From positions 1,479,001 to 1,543,000 of the forward strand of contig NZ_BLAW01000001.1 in the NCBI RefSeq assembly GCF_009617895.1: a DNA stretch of 64,000 nt, in the 5' to 3' direction. Shown here piece after piece: positions 54,301 to 63,024 of the stretch. The notes under the pieces are model-generated. The model was not told where the DNA came from. It made no database searches and worked only from the letters and a program-made list of their open reading frames with translations. The position numbers and the translations under genes were made by a program. The stretch's first letter is position 1. Every line of letters starts with the position of its first letter. The DNA is from Prolixibacter sp. SD074. Lineage in GTDB: Bacteria; Bacteroidota; Bacteroidia; Bacteroidales; Prolixibacteraceae.

Positions 54301-55731
54301 TGCCATCGGCTTAAAGTTCTTTCCCTCAATGCCGGTAAAAGCCAAAATTGGCAAGTAAACTATCAGGATGATAATGACGCCAAATGCCGCAGAGCGACCA
54401 ACCCGGTGTGTGGCCGTCGAAACAGTGTCATCCATTTCGGCGGCCTTAAGTATTTTGCCGTTAAACCGCTGATGTAAAAGGTAGACAATTCCCTCCACCA
54501 CAATGACGGCACCGTCGACAATCAAACCGAAGTCGATGGCGCCCAAACTCATAAGGTTTGCCGTAACCCCGAAAATATTCATCATGATGAAGGCAAACAG
54601 CATCGAAAGTGGAATAACCGACGCAACAATAAGCCCGGACCGATAATTCCCGAGCAATAAAATCAGGATGAAGATAACTATGATACCTCCTTCCAGCAGG
54701 TTTTGTTTAACGGTATTAATTGTTTTGGCGATAAACTGCGAACGGTCGAGGTATGGCTCGATTATTAAACCTTCGGGAAGACTTTTTTGAACCAGATCAA
54801 TCCGTTTTCTTACCTCTTTGATTACCTGAGAAGTATTAGCTCCTTTGAGCATGAGCGTGATTCCTCCCACCGTTTCTCCTTTACCATCCTTGGTCATGGC
54901 TCCAAAACGTGGCGGAGACGAAAGCTTCACAACAGCAACATCTTTAATAAACAGTGGGTAGCCATTTACATTCTTAATGAGAATATTCCCGATGTCCTTT
55001 TCATCACGAACCAATCCCTCTGCCCTTATATAATACCGGTGAGGGCCTTTTTCGATGTAACTGCCCCCCGTATTCTCATTGTTCCGTACCAGCGCATTGT
55101 AAATCTCGGTGATGGTCACATTCATTCCCACTAGGTCACGGGGCTTTACCGCTACTTCGTACTGTTTTACCTCTCCCCCGAAACTGCTGATTTCGACAAT
55201 ACCAGGAATTCCGGACAATTGCCGCTTGACGATCCAATCCTGAACCGTGCGGATCTTCATCGGATTGAATGCCTTTTCATACCCCTTTTCAGGAACCAAA
55301 ACATACTGAAAGATCTCGCCGAGACCAGTAGTAATTGGCATCATTTCAGGCGTACCATAACCGGCCGGAATATCCTGCTCCGCCCTCTTAATCTGCTCAC
55401 TCACCATCTGCCTGGCAATATGGGTATCTATCCGGTCTTCGAACACAATGGTGACCACCGAAAGGCCAAACCGCGAAATGGATCGAATCTCTTTCACTCC
55501 CTGAATGTTGGCCATCACCACCTCGATGGGAAAAGTGATGAACTGTTCAACTTCCTGCGGAGCCAGCGAAGGAGATACTGTTGTAACCTGCACCTGGTTA
55601 TTGGTGATATCAGGGACGGCGTCTATGGGTAACCTGGTAAAGTTGAAAATCCCCAATCCAATCAGGGCAAGGGTCAATAATCCGATGACCAACTTGTTCC
55701 TGATGGAAAATTCAATAATTCTATCAAGCAT
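51391..55731 (-). CDS. CusA/CzcA-type heavy-metal RND pump fused to a TolC-like channel
   Basis: A 1446-residue fusion. Residues 1-~1040 form an HME-RND pump (LDRIIEFSIRNKLVIGLL start; DFGLIVDGAVIVVEG in TM4 with the proton-relay Asp). From residue ~1043 a positively charged stretch and hydrophobic segment (ATAVLLLLLFPVGKSWAQ) resemble a signal peptide with a cleavage site after Ala1063. The remaining ~383 residues form an outer-membrane efflux protein, with VTLGQAVEMVLNNNLSV and long coiled-coil helices. The pump exports metal ions such as Cu, Zn, Co or Cd; the substrate is not assigned. Confidence 0.92.
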   Translation of the reverse strand: MLDRIIEFSIRNKLVIGLLTLALIGLGIFNFTRLPIDAVPDITNNQVQVTTVSPSLAPQEVEQFITFPIEVVMANIQGVKEIRSISRFGLSVVTIVFEDRIDTHIARQMVSEQIKRAEQDIPAGYGTPEMMPITTGLGEIFQYVLVPEKGYEKAFNPMKIRTVQDWIVKRQLSGIPGIVEISSFGGEVKQYEVAVKPRDLVGMNVTITEIYNALVRNNENTGGSYIEKGPHRYYIRAEGLVRDEKDIGNILIKNVNGYPLFIKDVAVVKLSSPPRFGAMTKDGKGETVGGITLMLKGANTSQVIKEVRKRIDLVQKSLPEGLIIEPYLDRSQFIAKTINTVKQNLLEGGIIVIFILILLLGNYRSGLIVASVIPLSMLFAFIMMNIFGVTANLMSLGAIDFGLIVDGAVIVVEGIVYLLHQRFNGKILKAAEMDDTVSTATHRVGRSAAFGVIIILIVYLPILAFTGIEGKNFKPMAQTVSFALLGALILSLTYVPMISAVFLSRKVKEGHSLADRIIDFLSRSHRPVLKWALRHKFMVLLVTIVLFVATMFSFSRLGGEFMPTLEEGDLACQMTIAPGASLGQSIKTTTQVEKILMKQFPEVKTVVSKIGTAEIPTDPMAVEDADIMIIMKDKKEWVSADNREELVAKMKKALDVIPGASFDFSQPIQLRFNELMTGVKADVAVKIYGEDMNLLFEKANEAATIIQGVQGAGDVRVEQVTGLPQMMVRFDRDKLAHYNLDITDVNNVIRTGFAGEKAGLVFEGERRFDLVIRLDEAYRKDIRALERLRINKPDGKLILLNQVATVTMENGPMQISRDNTHRRIVIGINVRNRDVESFVNDINNKLQSEVKLPPGYYFSYGGQFENLQSAKKSSSIAVPVALVLIFIMLYFAFSSLKQATMIFTAIPLAVMGGVWTLFMRGMPFSISAGVGFIALFGIVVLNGIVLISYYNQLEQEGVADIYERVLKGTSMRLRPVLLTASTDALGFLPMAVSTAAGAEVQRPLATVVIGGLITSTFLTLVVLPVIYYLFHSGEWKNLFKWKKKPVATAVLLLLLFPVGKSWAQGPARTVTLGQAVEMVLNNNLSVKARSLMVEREQALKKSSFSLDPVMLQYDKGKINTNYNDYNFQVRQRFEFPTMYGANARLANENIRQSELALGKEKSMLTTQVKMLYSRSQIAGEKLRLLRRRDSLFGAMEKAADRQLESGAIGLSEYNLLKAEALRYRQELLTGQAAFETHLGQLQVFLYSEERIMPVSGELEHFQPVRLLPDTTSNSWDYRMMLQDVARKNAEVKLSRNNWAPAFSVGYFDQSFDGNKGYDGWSVGLEIPIWFWSQTSKTKALKLERESLTYQAAQQQQQDWALQKQLIMQQQQLSKSLDMYESEIVPRARELLKAAIKSREVGQTDYIGFSRMAGEAFLSRFNYLDILQQYNETVLQLNLVMGSPETK

Positions 55732-56186
55732 AGGAACATCTGTTAGGCTAATTTCACAAACAATTATTCGACTGATTTGAAGAAGCTTTCATCTTTTTCA
55801 ACTGGCCGCTATTAAGTTTAGCGTCCGAAAAAGGAATCAAACATACAAGCAACCTCTGGTTGCGAGAGCCGAATCGAACCGGCTTCATCACAGTTTAAAG
55901 TTAAAGTCCGGTTTTAGTAGAAATAAAATATATAAATTTTTCATGCCAAACAACTGAAAACAAACACAGTTAATAAAAAATTAATAACTTACATTTTGAA
56001 ATTCCTGTAGCTCAAACAAATAGTTCATCGCTAAAAACCGCCTTGCTGATTTGCATTTATTCCAGGCAAAATTCTTTCATGCAAGTGCAAGCAAACACCA
56101 CCGAGCTCATTTGCAGGCATAAGCAGTTAAACCATTTCGATAATTCATTGTTTCTGACATCGACACAGGTTTAAGAGCCGACGCGT
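55732..56186. other. Divergent intergenic region, with a tRNA-like fragment
   Basis: A 455-bp gap with no protein gene. On the minus strand 55883-55857 reads GCCGGTTCGATTCGGC then TCTCGCAACCA, resembling a T-arm, acceptor strand and CCA end. One C of the T-stem seems missing and no 5' half is found, so it is at most a fragment. The region must also hold the promoters of the metal efflux operon (-) and corA (+), neither of which is clear. Confidence 0.35.
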
Positions 56187-57275
56187 ATGAAAAATCCACA
56201 CATCAAAAGGCGCAATACCCGGAAAAAGAAAGTATCTCAAAAAACCGGCCTGCCACCCGGCAGCATGGTTTTCATTGGCGACAAACACGAAGAAGCCCCT
56301 GAATTAACCATCATCGATTACGATGCTTCAAAGTTTGAAGTCAATACCAACGCCACCCTGCAGGATGCACTCAGGCGAAAAGAGGCCAATCCGGTAAGTT
56401 GGATCAACATCGACAAGCTACACGATGTGGAACTGATGGAAAAATTGGGTAGCCACTATGAGATACACCCTCTTTTAATGGAAGATATCCTGAATACGGA
56501 TTTACGTCCAAAAGTGGAAGACGAGGATGATTATGTGATGCTGAGTTTGAAAATGCTTAGTTACGAGGAACAAACAGGCAATCTGATAACTGAACAAATC
56601 AGCCTCATCCTGGGAAAAAATTATATTATTAGCTTTAAGGAAAAGCCCGATACTGTATTCGAACCTGTTATAAATCGGCTCTCTTCATCCAAAGGAACCA
56701 TTCGCTCGCGGGGAGCTGATTACCTTTTTTATGCACTAACCGATGTGGTCGTCGATAATTATTTTACCATTATCGAAAATATTGGGAATGATTTGGAGAA
56801 ACTGGAAGACTGGATTTTTAATCATCCCGGCGAAGAAGCACTTCAGGAAATTCACCGCATAAAAGGGGATTTACTTCAGCTTCGGAAAATAACTTACCCG
56901 ATTCGCGAAGCAATGCGAAAACTGGAGAACGATGATATTGAATTAATTGAAGATAAAACCCGCAAATATTTCACCGATATTTATGAGCACATCATTCAAA
57001 TCATCGAAACCGTTGAATCATACCGGGAAGTAGTTTCCGGGCTGAAAGATTTGTACCTGTCAAGCATCAGCTTCCGGATGAATAAAGTGATGCAGGTACT
57101 CACCATCATTGGCACCATTTTTATTCCACTCACATTTATAGTAGGCGTGTACGGAATGAATTTCGAAAACATGCCAGAACTTCACTGGAAGTACGCCTAT
57201 TTCATTTTGTGGGGAATCATGATCACTCTTGTTCTTATCCTCATCTGGTACTTCAAAAAGAAAAAGTGGATTTAA
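56187..57275 (+). CDS. corA: Magnesium/cobalt transporter CorA
   Basis: A 362-residue channel with a large soluble N-terminal domain, a long stalk helix and two C-terminal membrane helices. The signature YGMNFENMPE sits between them. The family carries Mg2+, Co2+ or Ni2+ into the cell as a pentamer. Length is typical. Confidence 0.93.
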   Translation: MKNPHIKRRNTRKKKVSQKTGLPPGSMVFIGDKHEEAPELTIIDYDASKFEVNTNATLQDALRRKEANPVSWINIDKLHDVELMEKLGSHYEIHPLLMEDILNTDLRPKVEDEDDYVMLSLKMLSYEEQTGNLITEQISLILGKNYIISFKEKPDTVFEPVINRLSSSKGTIRSRGADYLFYALTDVVVDNYFTIIENIGNDLEKLEDWIFNHPGEEALQEIHRIKGDLLQLRKITYPIREAMRKLENDDIELIEDKTRKYFTDIYEHIIQIIETVESYREVVSGLKDLYLSSISFRMNKVMQVLTIIGTIFIPLTFIVGVYGMNFENMPELHWKYAYFILWGIMITLVLILIWYFKKKKWI

Positions 57276-57393
57276 CCCATTCGTTACAAGTTATAACCAA
57301 ACACAATCTCCCTATCTACAATTCACGTTTTTTTGCTGATCCTGTAATTCTCGCTATATTCGGTGCCAAAGCCTTTCGCTGTGCATAACCCGT

Positions 57394-58617
57394 ATGCTTA
57401 TGAAAAAAATAAAGATAGATCTTCACTGGCAAATTCTGATTGCTCTTGTACTCGCTGTTGTCGTTGGTATATTTTTCAAACCTGTAGTCCCTTATGTGAG
57501 CTGGATGGGTGATATTTTTCTCAGGTTACTGAAAATGATTGTCATCCCTCTGATTCTCACTTCCATTATTTCGGGAATATCCAGCATTGGCGGGCACGGG
57601 AATTTTGGTCTTCTCGGGTTAAAAACCATAGCTTACTACGTTGTAACCAGCCTGTTGTCGATTACCACCGGGCTGGTTTTGGCCAATCTGGTTAAACCGG
57701 GTATCGGCGTCGATATTACAGCGATTGAGAATGTTGACAAGCTGCAGGTTCAGCACAAAAGTTTCAGCGAAACCCTCATCGACATTGTTCCGGACAATAT
57801 CTTCAAAGCAATGGTTGACAACGAGTTGTTATCCATCATTTTTGTCGCTATTATCATCGGAATATTTCTGTCCAGACTGAATAGCCAGCATCGTAAGTTA
57901 TTAGTCGATCTATTTACTTCCAGCTTCGAGTTGTTCATGAAAATTACCATGTTCATCATTAAGCTGGCACCTTACGGAGTATTTGGATTGATTGTGAAAG
58001 TGGTGGCTGAGCAGCAAGATTTTGGTAATCTGGTTTACCGTCTGGGCGCATTTATGCTAACCGTCCTGGTAGCATTATTCATTCATGCTTTCATCACTTT
58101 ACCCCTGCTGGTCAAATTTGTGGGAAAGGCCAAGCCATTCAAGCATATGAAAAACGTAGCTACACCGTTGTTGACGGCTTTTTCCACAGCCTCATCGGCA
58201 GCTGCATTGCCCTTGAATATGAATGACACCCATGAAAATTCGGGCGTTTCGGAAAAAATAACCAACTTCACTTTGCCGATTGGCGCTACAGTCAACATGG
58301 ATGGCACGGCTATTTACATCGCTGCCGTTGTGATGTTTATCGCACAGGCACAGGGAGTTACGATGGACTTAAAAGAACAATTCATTATCCTAATCACCGC
58401 GTTGCTGGCCAGTATTGGTACAGCGGCCATTCCAATGGGAAGCCTCGTTATCATTACCATTTTGCTGAATGTACTGGGATTGCCTTTCGAACTAATTGCC
58501 CTGGTGCTTCCGGTCGACCGGATACTCGACATGTTCCGGACAGCCACCAACGTGTGGAGTGATTCCTGCGGTGCCGTTATTATTGCCAAATCGGAAGGAG
58601 AAGAGCTAAACGTATAG
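57394..58617 (+). CDS. Dicarboxylate/glutamate:cation symporter (DAACS family)
   Basis: A 407-residue transporter with about eight membrane segments and two re-entrant loops. Family marks are FSTASSAAALPLNMND (HP1), NFTLPIGATVNMDGTAIY (TM7) and DRILDMFRTATNVWSDS (TM8 substrate site). It imports glutamate, aspartate or C4-dicarboxylates with Na+ or H+. The start may be the second Met at 57400. A terminator follows immediately. Confidence 0.9.
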   Translation: MLMKKIKIDLHWQILIALVLAVVVGIFFKPVVPYVSWMGDIFLRLLKMIVIPLILTSIISGISSIGGHGNFGLLGLKTIAYYVVTSLLSITTGLVLANLVKPGIGVDITAIENVDKLQVQHKSFSETLIDIVPDNIFKAMVDNELLSIIFVAIIIGIFLSRLNSQHRKLLVDLFTSSFELFMKITMFIIKLAPYGVFGLIVKVVAEQQDFGNLVYRLGAFMLTVLVALFIHAFITLPLLVKFVGKAKPFKHMKNVATPLLTAFSTASSAAALPLNMNDTHENSGVSEKITNFTLPIGATVNMDGTAIYIAAVVMFIAQAQGVTMDLKEQFIILITALLASIGTAAIPMGSLVIITILLNVLGLPFELIALVLPVDRILDMFRTATNVWSDSCGAVIIAKSEGEELNV

Positions 58618-58622
58618 CAACT

Positions 58623-58656
58623 GAGGCTGCCTTTTTCGGGCAACCTCAAATTTTTT
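58623..58656 (+). terminator. Intrinsic terminator of the symporter gene
   Basis: GAGGCTGCC at 58623-58631 pairs, with one mismatch, with GGCAACCTC at 58639-58647 and is followed by AAATTTTTT. Confidence 0.8.
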
Positions 58657-58671
58657 CCAGATATTCAATTA

Positions 58672-59379
58672 TCATTTATGTATAACCCTTCGTGAAGGCT
58701 TAGGATGAATATGACGCTTAATCTCTTCCGGTGAATAATCTTTCACTTTCTCCTGATGGGTTGCGGCGAACACTTCCGGACAAGCCGTCCAGATATCTTC
58801 CAGCGCTTCCCACAAATTATTCATTGCCTGAACGTTTTCATGAGTAACGACCTCTTTTTCGTGTATTGTTTCAGCCAAATCGATCTCCATTCGTTGAAGA
58901 TTTTTCGACAACAACCGAAAATCATCTATTATCCCGGACGGAAAACCACGTTCTTCCAGTTCCGGCAAATGCTGATTAATATATTTCAGCAACCTGGATA
59001 TTCCGGACTGAATTTCCCAAATGCGTTTTTCAACCAATATGGTCCGCAATGAATTAATATCGTCTAAATCAACACTTTGTTCAAGAGCATCATCTTTAGC
59101 CGTCTTAAAATAAAGCTCAGTAATGTTAAGCAACGGGCGCAGGTGACTGGTCATAATCAGCAACTTTTTCTGCTTCCCGGCAACTTTTTCATCCAGAAAA
59201 TCCAGATTAGGAAGTTCGCGAATAGCATTTATCCGTTCTTCCAGTGCCTCCTCAAATTCCTGATTAAAATCGGGAGAATAGCGCTCAAATTCATCATGAT
59301 CCCGTTGAAAAGTCTGATAAATATACTCAGCTACCCGGGGCATATCATCCAACGTAAATTGATATTTCAATCGTTTCAT
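58672..59379 (-). CDS. Helical cytoplasmic protein of unknown function
   Basis: A protein of about 235 residues, starting at MKRLKYQF (ATG 59379). It is highly charged, wholly helical, and has no signal peptide, membrane helix or known catalytic motif. A Glu/Asp-rich middle part looks coiled-coil-like. The family was not recognised. Convergent with the symporter gene; a TAAATTTG at 59547-59540 on the minus strand could be its promoter with a long leader. Confidence 0.5.
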   Translation of the reverse strand: MKRLKYQFTLDDMPRVAEYIYQTFQRDHDEFERYSPDFNQEFEEALEERINAIRELPNLDFLDEKVAGKQKKLLIMTSHLRPLLNITELYFKTAKDDALEQSVDLDDINSLRTILVEKRIWEIQSGISRLLKYINQHLPELEERGFPSGIIDDFRLLSKNLQRMEIDLAETIHEKEVVTHENVQAMNNLWEALEDIWTACPEVFAATHQEKVKDYSPEEIKRHIHPKPSRRVIHK

Positions 59380-59707
59380 CGCAAGTAATCGTTCGTTTAT
59401 CACATATTACAGGGGCAACACACTGGTTACCTGAAAATACTCTTCCCCCCAAAAAGAGAAAGGGAACCGCTCCAACACATTTAATCTGGTTTATACGAAA
59501 GAACGCTAATTAACAATATTGGTTTTGTTTGGCAGTTCTCAAATTTACGACAAGCATTCAACAAAGTCAATGAGAACAAGCAAAAGGTGAAGCAAATAGC
59601 TTCTATTTCGACATTTTCCTGACGCACGAATGAAACCTCTTGCCCGGTTATGCGTTATGATGAATGACCAACCAGGCCGAGTTAGTCAAGAATCGTTAAT
59701 TTTACGA
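59380..59707. other. Divergent intergenic region
   Basis: A 328-bp gap with no gene seen. The minus strand reads TAAATTTG at 59547-59540, a match to the -7 consensus pointing to the helical protein gene. No clear promoter for the deaminase was found. Confidence 0.4.
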
Positions 59708-60730
59708 ATGGAACAGTTTATTAAAAATCTCCCTAAAGCCGAGCTGCACCTGCACATTGAGGGTAGCTTTGAGCCTGAACTCATGTTTGAAATTGCTGAG
59801 CGTAACCATGTGAACATACCTTACGCCTCAGTTGAAGACTTACGCAATGCATATCAATTTAGCAAGCTGCAGGATTTTCTTGATATTTATTACGCCGGAG
59901 CCAATGTGCTGCAAACCCGTCAGGATTTTTACGACCTGACCTGGGCATACCTAAAAAAGGCCCATGAAAATAAAATATTACATGCCGAGATATTTTTCGA
60001 TCCCCAAACGCATACTTCCCGTGGAGTACCTTTTCAGTTGGTTGTCGAGGGAATTGTCGATGCGTTGAACGATGGAAGAAAAGAGCTCGGGGTTTCCTCC
60101 AAGTTAATCATGAGTTTTCTGCGCCATCTTTCTGAAGAGTCTGCTTTTGAAACATTAAATGAAGCGCTGCCCTACCGTGAAAAAATTGTAGCTGTTGGGC
60201 TCGATTCATCTGAGAAAGGCAATCCGCCCGGAAAATTCGAACGAGTATTTGATAAAGCCCGCGAAATGGGATTTCTAACGGTTGCCCATGCCGGTGAGGA
60301 AGGCCCTTCGGAATATGTATGGGGCGCCCTTCAAGCCCTGAGTGTATCTCGTATCGACCATGGAAACCGTAGCCTGGAGGATAACGATTTGGTCGCTTTG
60401 CTGTCAGATGAACAGGTCCCGCTCACCATCTGCCCACTGTCAAATCTAAAACTGCAAGTGATAAAAGATATGTGGGAACATCCTTTGAAAATCATGCTTG
60501 ACAAAGGGTTGAAAGTGACCATTAATTCCGATGATCCCGCTTATTTTGGAGGCTATGTCAACGAAAATTACCTGGCCGTTACCAAAGCACTCGAATTAAA
60601 TAAAGATCATTTGTACCGGTTGGCACGAAATTCGTTCGAGTCTGCCTTCCTGCTTCCGGAGGAGAAACAGCGCTACCTGGCCATTCTGGATGCTTACTTT
60701 CACAACAGCAACCGGAAACTTTCGAGCTAA
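59708..60730 (+). CDS. Adenine/adenosine deaminase
   Basis: A 340-residue metal-dependent amidohydrolase starting at ATG 59708; longer in-frame starts would add unrelated residues. Zinc ligands and catalytic residues lie in [27 protein letters not shown] (His and Glu), RIDHGNR and [18 protein letters not shown] with DDPAYFGGY is typical of the adenine deaminase (Ade/Aah1) branch rather than classical adenosine deaminase, which has HVHLDG. It salvages adenine to hypoxanthine. It is followed 19 nt later by msrA. Confidence 0.85.
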   Translation: MEQFIKNLPKAELHLHIEGSFEPELMFEIAERNHVNIPYASVEDLRNAYQFSKLQDFLDIYYAGANVLQTRQDFYDLTWAYLKKAHENKILHAEIFFDPQTHTSRGVPFQLVVEGIVDALNDGRKELGVSSKLIMSFLRHLSEESAFETLNEALPYREKIVAVGLDSSEKGNPPGKFERVFDKAREMGFLTVAHAGEEGPSEYVWGALQALSVSRIDHGNRSLEDNDLVALLSDEQVPLTICPLSNLKLQVIKDMWEHPLKIMLDKGLKVTINSDDPAYFGGYVNENYLAVTKALELNKDHLYRLARNSFESAFLLPEEKQRYLAILDAYFHNSNRKLSS

Positions 60731-60749
60731 AACAGCGTACAAAACAGGT

Positions 60750-61415
60750 ATGAAAGCATCCCGGCATGTATTATTCATCCCCTTTATTCTTTTAGCGGGA
60801 ATCATTGCGTCGTTTTCATTTCCCAAAAATGGAAATCAAGATGGACATGCCCAACAGAAAGCACCAAATATGAATGAAAAAGCCAAATACGATACAGCAA
60901 CTTTCGGTACGGGTTGTTTCTGGTGTACCGAAGCTATCTTTAGTGAATTAAAAGGAGTAAAGGAAGCCATTTCCGGTTACTCGGGCGGTACTGTAAAAAA
61001 TCCATCCTACCGGGAAGTTTGTACCGGAAAGACCGGACATGCCGAGTGCATCCAGGTTATTTACAACCCCAAAGTCATTTCGTATCCGGAATTACTTAAA
61101 GTATTCTGGCAAACGCATGATCCGACTACGTTGAACCGTCAGGGACATGATGTAGGGACGCAATATCGCTCCGTGATTTTCTATCACAACGAAAAACAAA
61201 AGGAGTTCGCTGAAGGCTACAAGAAAAAACTTAATAGTGCAGGCATTTGGGATAACCCGATTGTGACGGAAATTACAAAATTTGAAGTTTTTTATCCGGC
61301 AGAAGATTACCACCAGAAATACTACGAAAACAACAGTACCCAACCGTATTGCCGTCTGGTGGTTACACCCAAACTGGAGAAATTCCGAAAAGTCTTCAAG
61401 GATAAGCTGAAATAG
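60750..61415 (+). CDS. msrA: Peptide-methionine (S)-S-oxide reductase, exported
   Basis: A 221-residue MsrA. The chosen start ATG 60750 gives a hydrophobic N-terminal segment (HVLFIPFILLAGIIASFSF) ahead of the catalytic domain, so the enzyme is anchored or exported. The active-site motif is GTGCFWCTEAIF; GHAECIQVIYNP and YRSVIFYHN follow. It reduces oxidised methionines, here probably in the periplasm. An upstream frame from 60690 overlaps the deaminase gene and is unlikely. Confidence 0.9.
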   Translation: MKASRHVLFIPFILLAGIIASFSFPKNGNQDGHAQQKAPNMNEKAKYDTATFGTGCFWCTEAIFSELKGVKEAISGYSGGTVKNPSYREVCTGKTGHAECIQVIYNPKVISYPELLKVFWQTHDPTTLNRQGHDVGTQYRSVIFYHNEKQKEFAEGYKKKLNSAGIWDNPIVTEITKFEVFYPAEDYHQKYYENNSTQPYCRLVVTPKLEKFRKVFKDKLK

Positions 61416-61437
61416 CAATTTGCTATCGCATAGCACA

Positions 61438-62010
61438 CTAATCAATTACAAGATCGGCCAGTTTACGTTTGGGCACATGATGGACATTATCTTCATCACG
61501 GTAGTAGCGCGAGTCACCGTCGGCTCCCAAATCTTCAATCTGTATCACTTCGGCCGGTTTTCCCAACGCAACCACATCCATAATATCATACCGTTCGGAA
61601 ATTTGAAACAATTTGCGCAAAGCCGGTTTATGCACTGCCCGCAAAATACATCCTCCCAACCCTTTATCAACAGCGCCAAGCAAAATGTTCTGCATAGCAA
61701 TGCCGTCATCGCAAAAGCATTGTTGCGCTATTTCCCGGTCAAGCAAAACAAGGATATAAGCAGAGGGGCGCTCACCTTTTCCCGGCCCGGGCCAATCGGT
61801 CAGGTAATTGGCCCATGCCAGGTGCTCAAATACCTTTTCGTTAATTTCAGGTTCGTAGCTCAGTTTATATTTCAGTGGTTGCGCATTCTGTCCTGATGCA
61901 GCATACCTTGTCAACTCAACCAAATCGAGTAATACCTTCCGGTCAATCCGGAACTCTTCGACGTACCGCCTGTAACTGCGATTTCTCATGATTAACTCCC
62001 GAAGTTTCAT
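61438..62010 (-). CDS. Nitroreductase family protein
   Basis: A 190-residue flavoprotein of the nitroreductase fold. The FMN-phosphate segment NRSYRRY is near the N terminus; AASGQNAQPLKYKL and GGCILRAV are further family marks. The substrate is unknown; such proteins reduce quinones, nitroaromatics or flavin-like compounds with NAD(P)H. Convergent with msrA, 22 nt apart. Confidence 0.85.
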   Translation of the reverse strand: MKLRELIMRNRSYRRYVEEFRIDRKVLLDLVELTRYAASGQNAQPLKYKLSYEPEINEKVFEHLAWANYLTDWPGPGKGERPSAYILVLLDREIAQQCFCDDGIAMQNILLGAVDKGLGGCILRAVHKPALRKLFQISERYDIMDVVALGKPAEVIQIEDLGADGDSRYYRDEDNVHHVPKRKLADLVID

Positions 62011-62156
62011 CTTATTTCGTTTTAGACAAATTTAAGCATTCATCGGGTAAGGCTCAAGTATTTAACGAATCAACCAGCTCTTTCGATTTTTATTTACCTG
62101 ACAGAATGCTTATGTTTACAGGGCGCACCAATGTCTCTTTGACCTATAAGTATCTG

Positions 62157-62945
62157 ATGGATATTGTTTTTCTGATCATCATCGGCATTTTTACCGGACT
62201 TGTTACCGGCCTCACCGGAGCCTCCGGGGTTATGGTTGTGGTTCCCCTCATCCACCTTCTTTTAAAATTTTCCATCCACGAAGCCATTGGTACCAGCCTG
62301 CTGGTGGATGTGCTCACTCCACTCGCCATTGCGTATACATTTTACAAGAATGGAAACATCGACATGAAATCCGGTGGATTTGTCGCACTGGCGTCCATTA
62401 TTATGGCGCTGGTAGGTGCGCGTTTCTCCGATAAAATTCCCGACCACGGATTAAGTTCATCATTTGCTTCCATTCTTATCATATTGGCCATCGTCATATG
62501 GATTAACGGGATTCGCCGCGATCGTCACAGTGACGACAGCGACGGACAGGATACAAAAATTCCGGATATTCCGGTCTGGCGCAGCATTTCAGCATCAGTG
62601 CTTGCCGGAGGAAGTGGGTTTATAACGGGTTTTATGGGTGCCGGAGGAGGAACGAATCTTTTATTGATTCTTCTGTTTGTCAATCGCTTCCCAATTCACA
62701 AAGCACTAGGAACTTCCATTTTGATTATGTCGCTTACCGCTGCCTCGGGAGTTATTGGCCATGCCAGCATGGGTAACGTGAATATCACAGCCGGACTAAC
62801 CATTGCCATGGCTGCTATTTTTACCGGTATCTTCTGCGCCCGAGAGGCCAGTAAAATCAGCGAGAAATCCTTGTCAAGACTAATGAGTATTGTCTATCTG
62901 GTTCTGGGGATATTAATGCTCACCATTCAGGTCCAGGCCACCTAA
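62157..62945 (+). CDS. TauE/SafE family membrane permease
   Basis: A 262-residue protein with about eight membrane segments. It has two repeats, each with glycine-rich loops (GLVTGLTGASGVMVVVPLI; GFITGFMGAGGGTNLLLIL), typical of TauE/SafE anion exporters. Start ATG 62157 gives the usual short N terminus; an upstream frame from 62106 has unrelated residues. The substrate (sulfite, sulfoacetate or another organosulfur anion) is not assigned. Confidence 0.85.
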   Translation: MDIVFLIIIGIFTGLVTGLTGASGVMVVVPLIHLLLKFSIHEAIGTSLLVDVLTPLAIAYTFYKNGNIDMKSGGFVALASIIMALVGARFSDKIPDHGLSSSFASILIILAIVIWINGIRRDRHSDDSDGQDTKIPDIPVWRSISASVLAGGSGFITGFMGAGGGTNLLLILLFVNRFPIHKALGTSILIMSLTAASGVIGHASMGNVNITAGLTIAMAAIFTGIFCAREASKISEKSLSRLMSIVYLVLGILMLTIQVQAT

Positions 62946-62956
62946 ACAACAAAGTG

Positions 62957-62989
62957 CAAAAAAATCCCCCTGGCGTGAAAACCAGGGGG
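62957..62989 (-). terminator. Intrinsic terminator of argJ
   Basis: On the minus strand CCCCCTGG (62989-62982) pairs with CCAGGGGG (62973-62966) across an 8-nt loop and is followed by ATTTTTTT. It lies 36 nt after the argJ stop. Confidence 0.88.
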
Positions 62990-63024
62990 CAGTAAATTTA
63001 TAATTTATCGGACTGCCATACAAA

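Noticed and set aside
55840-55930. Complete tRNA gene
   Set aside because: No D-arm, anticodon arm or matching 5' acceptor strand could be found upstream, and the T-stem lacks one base.
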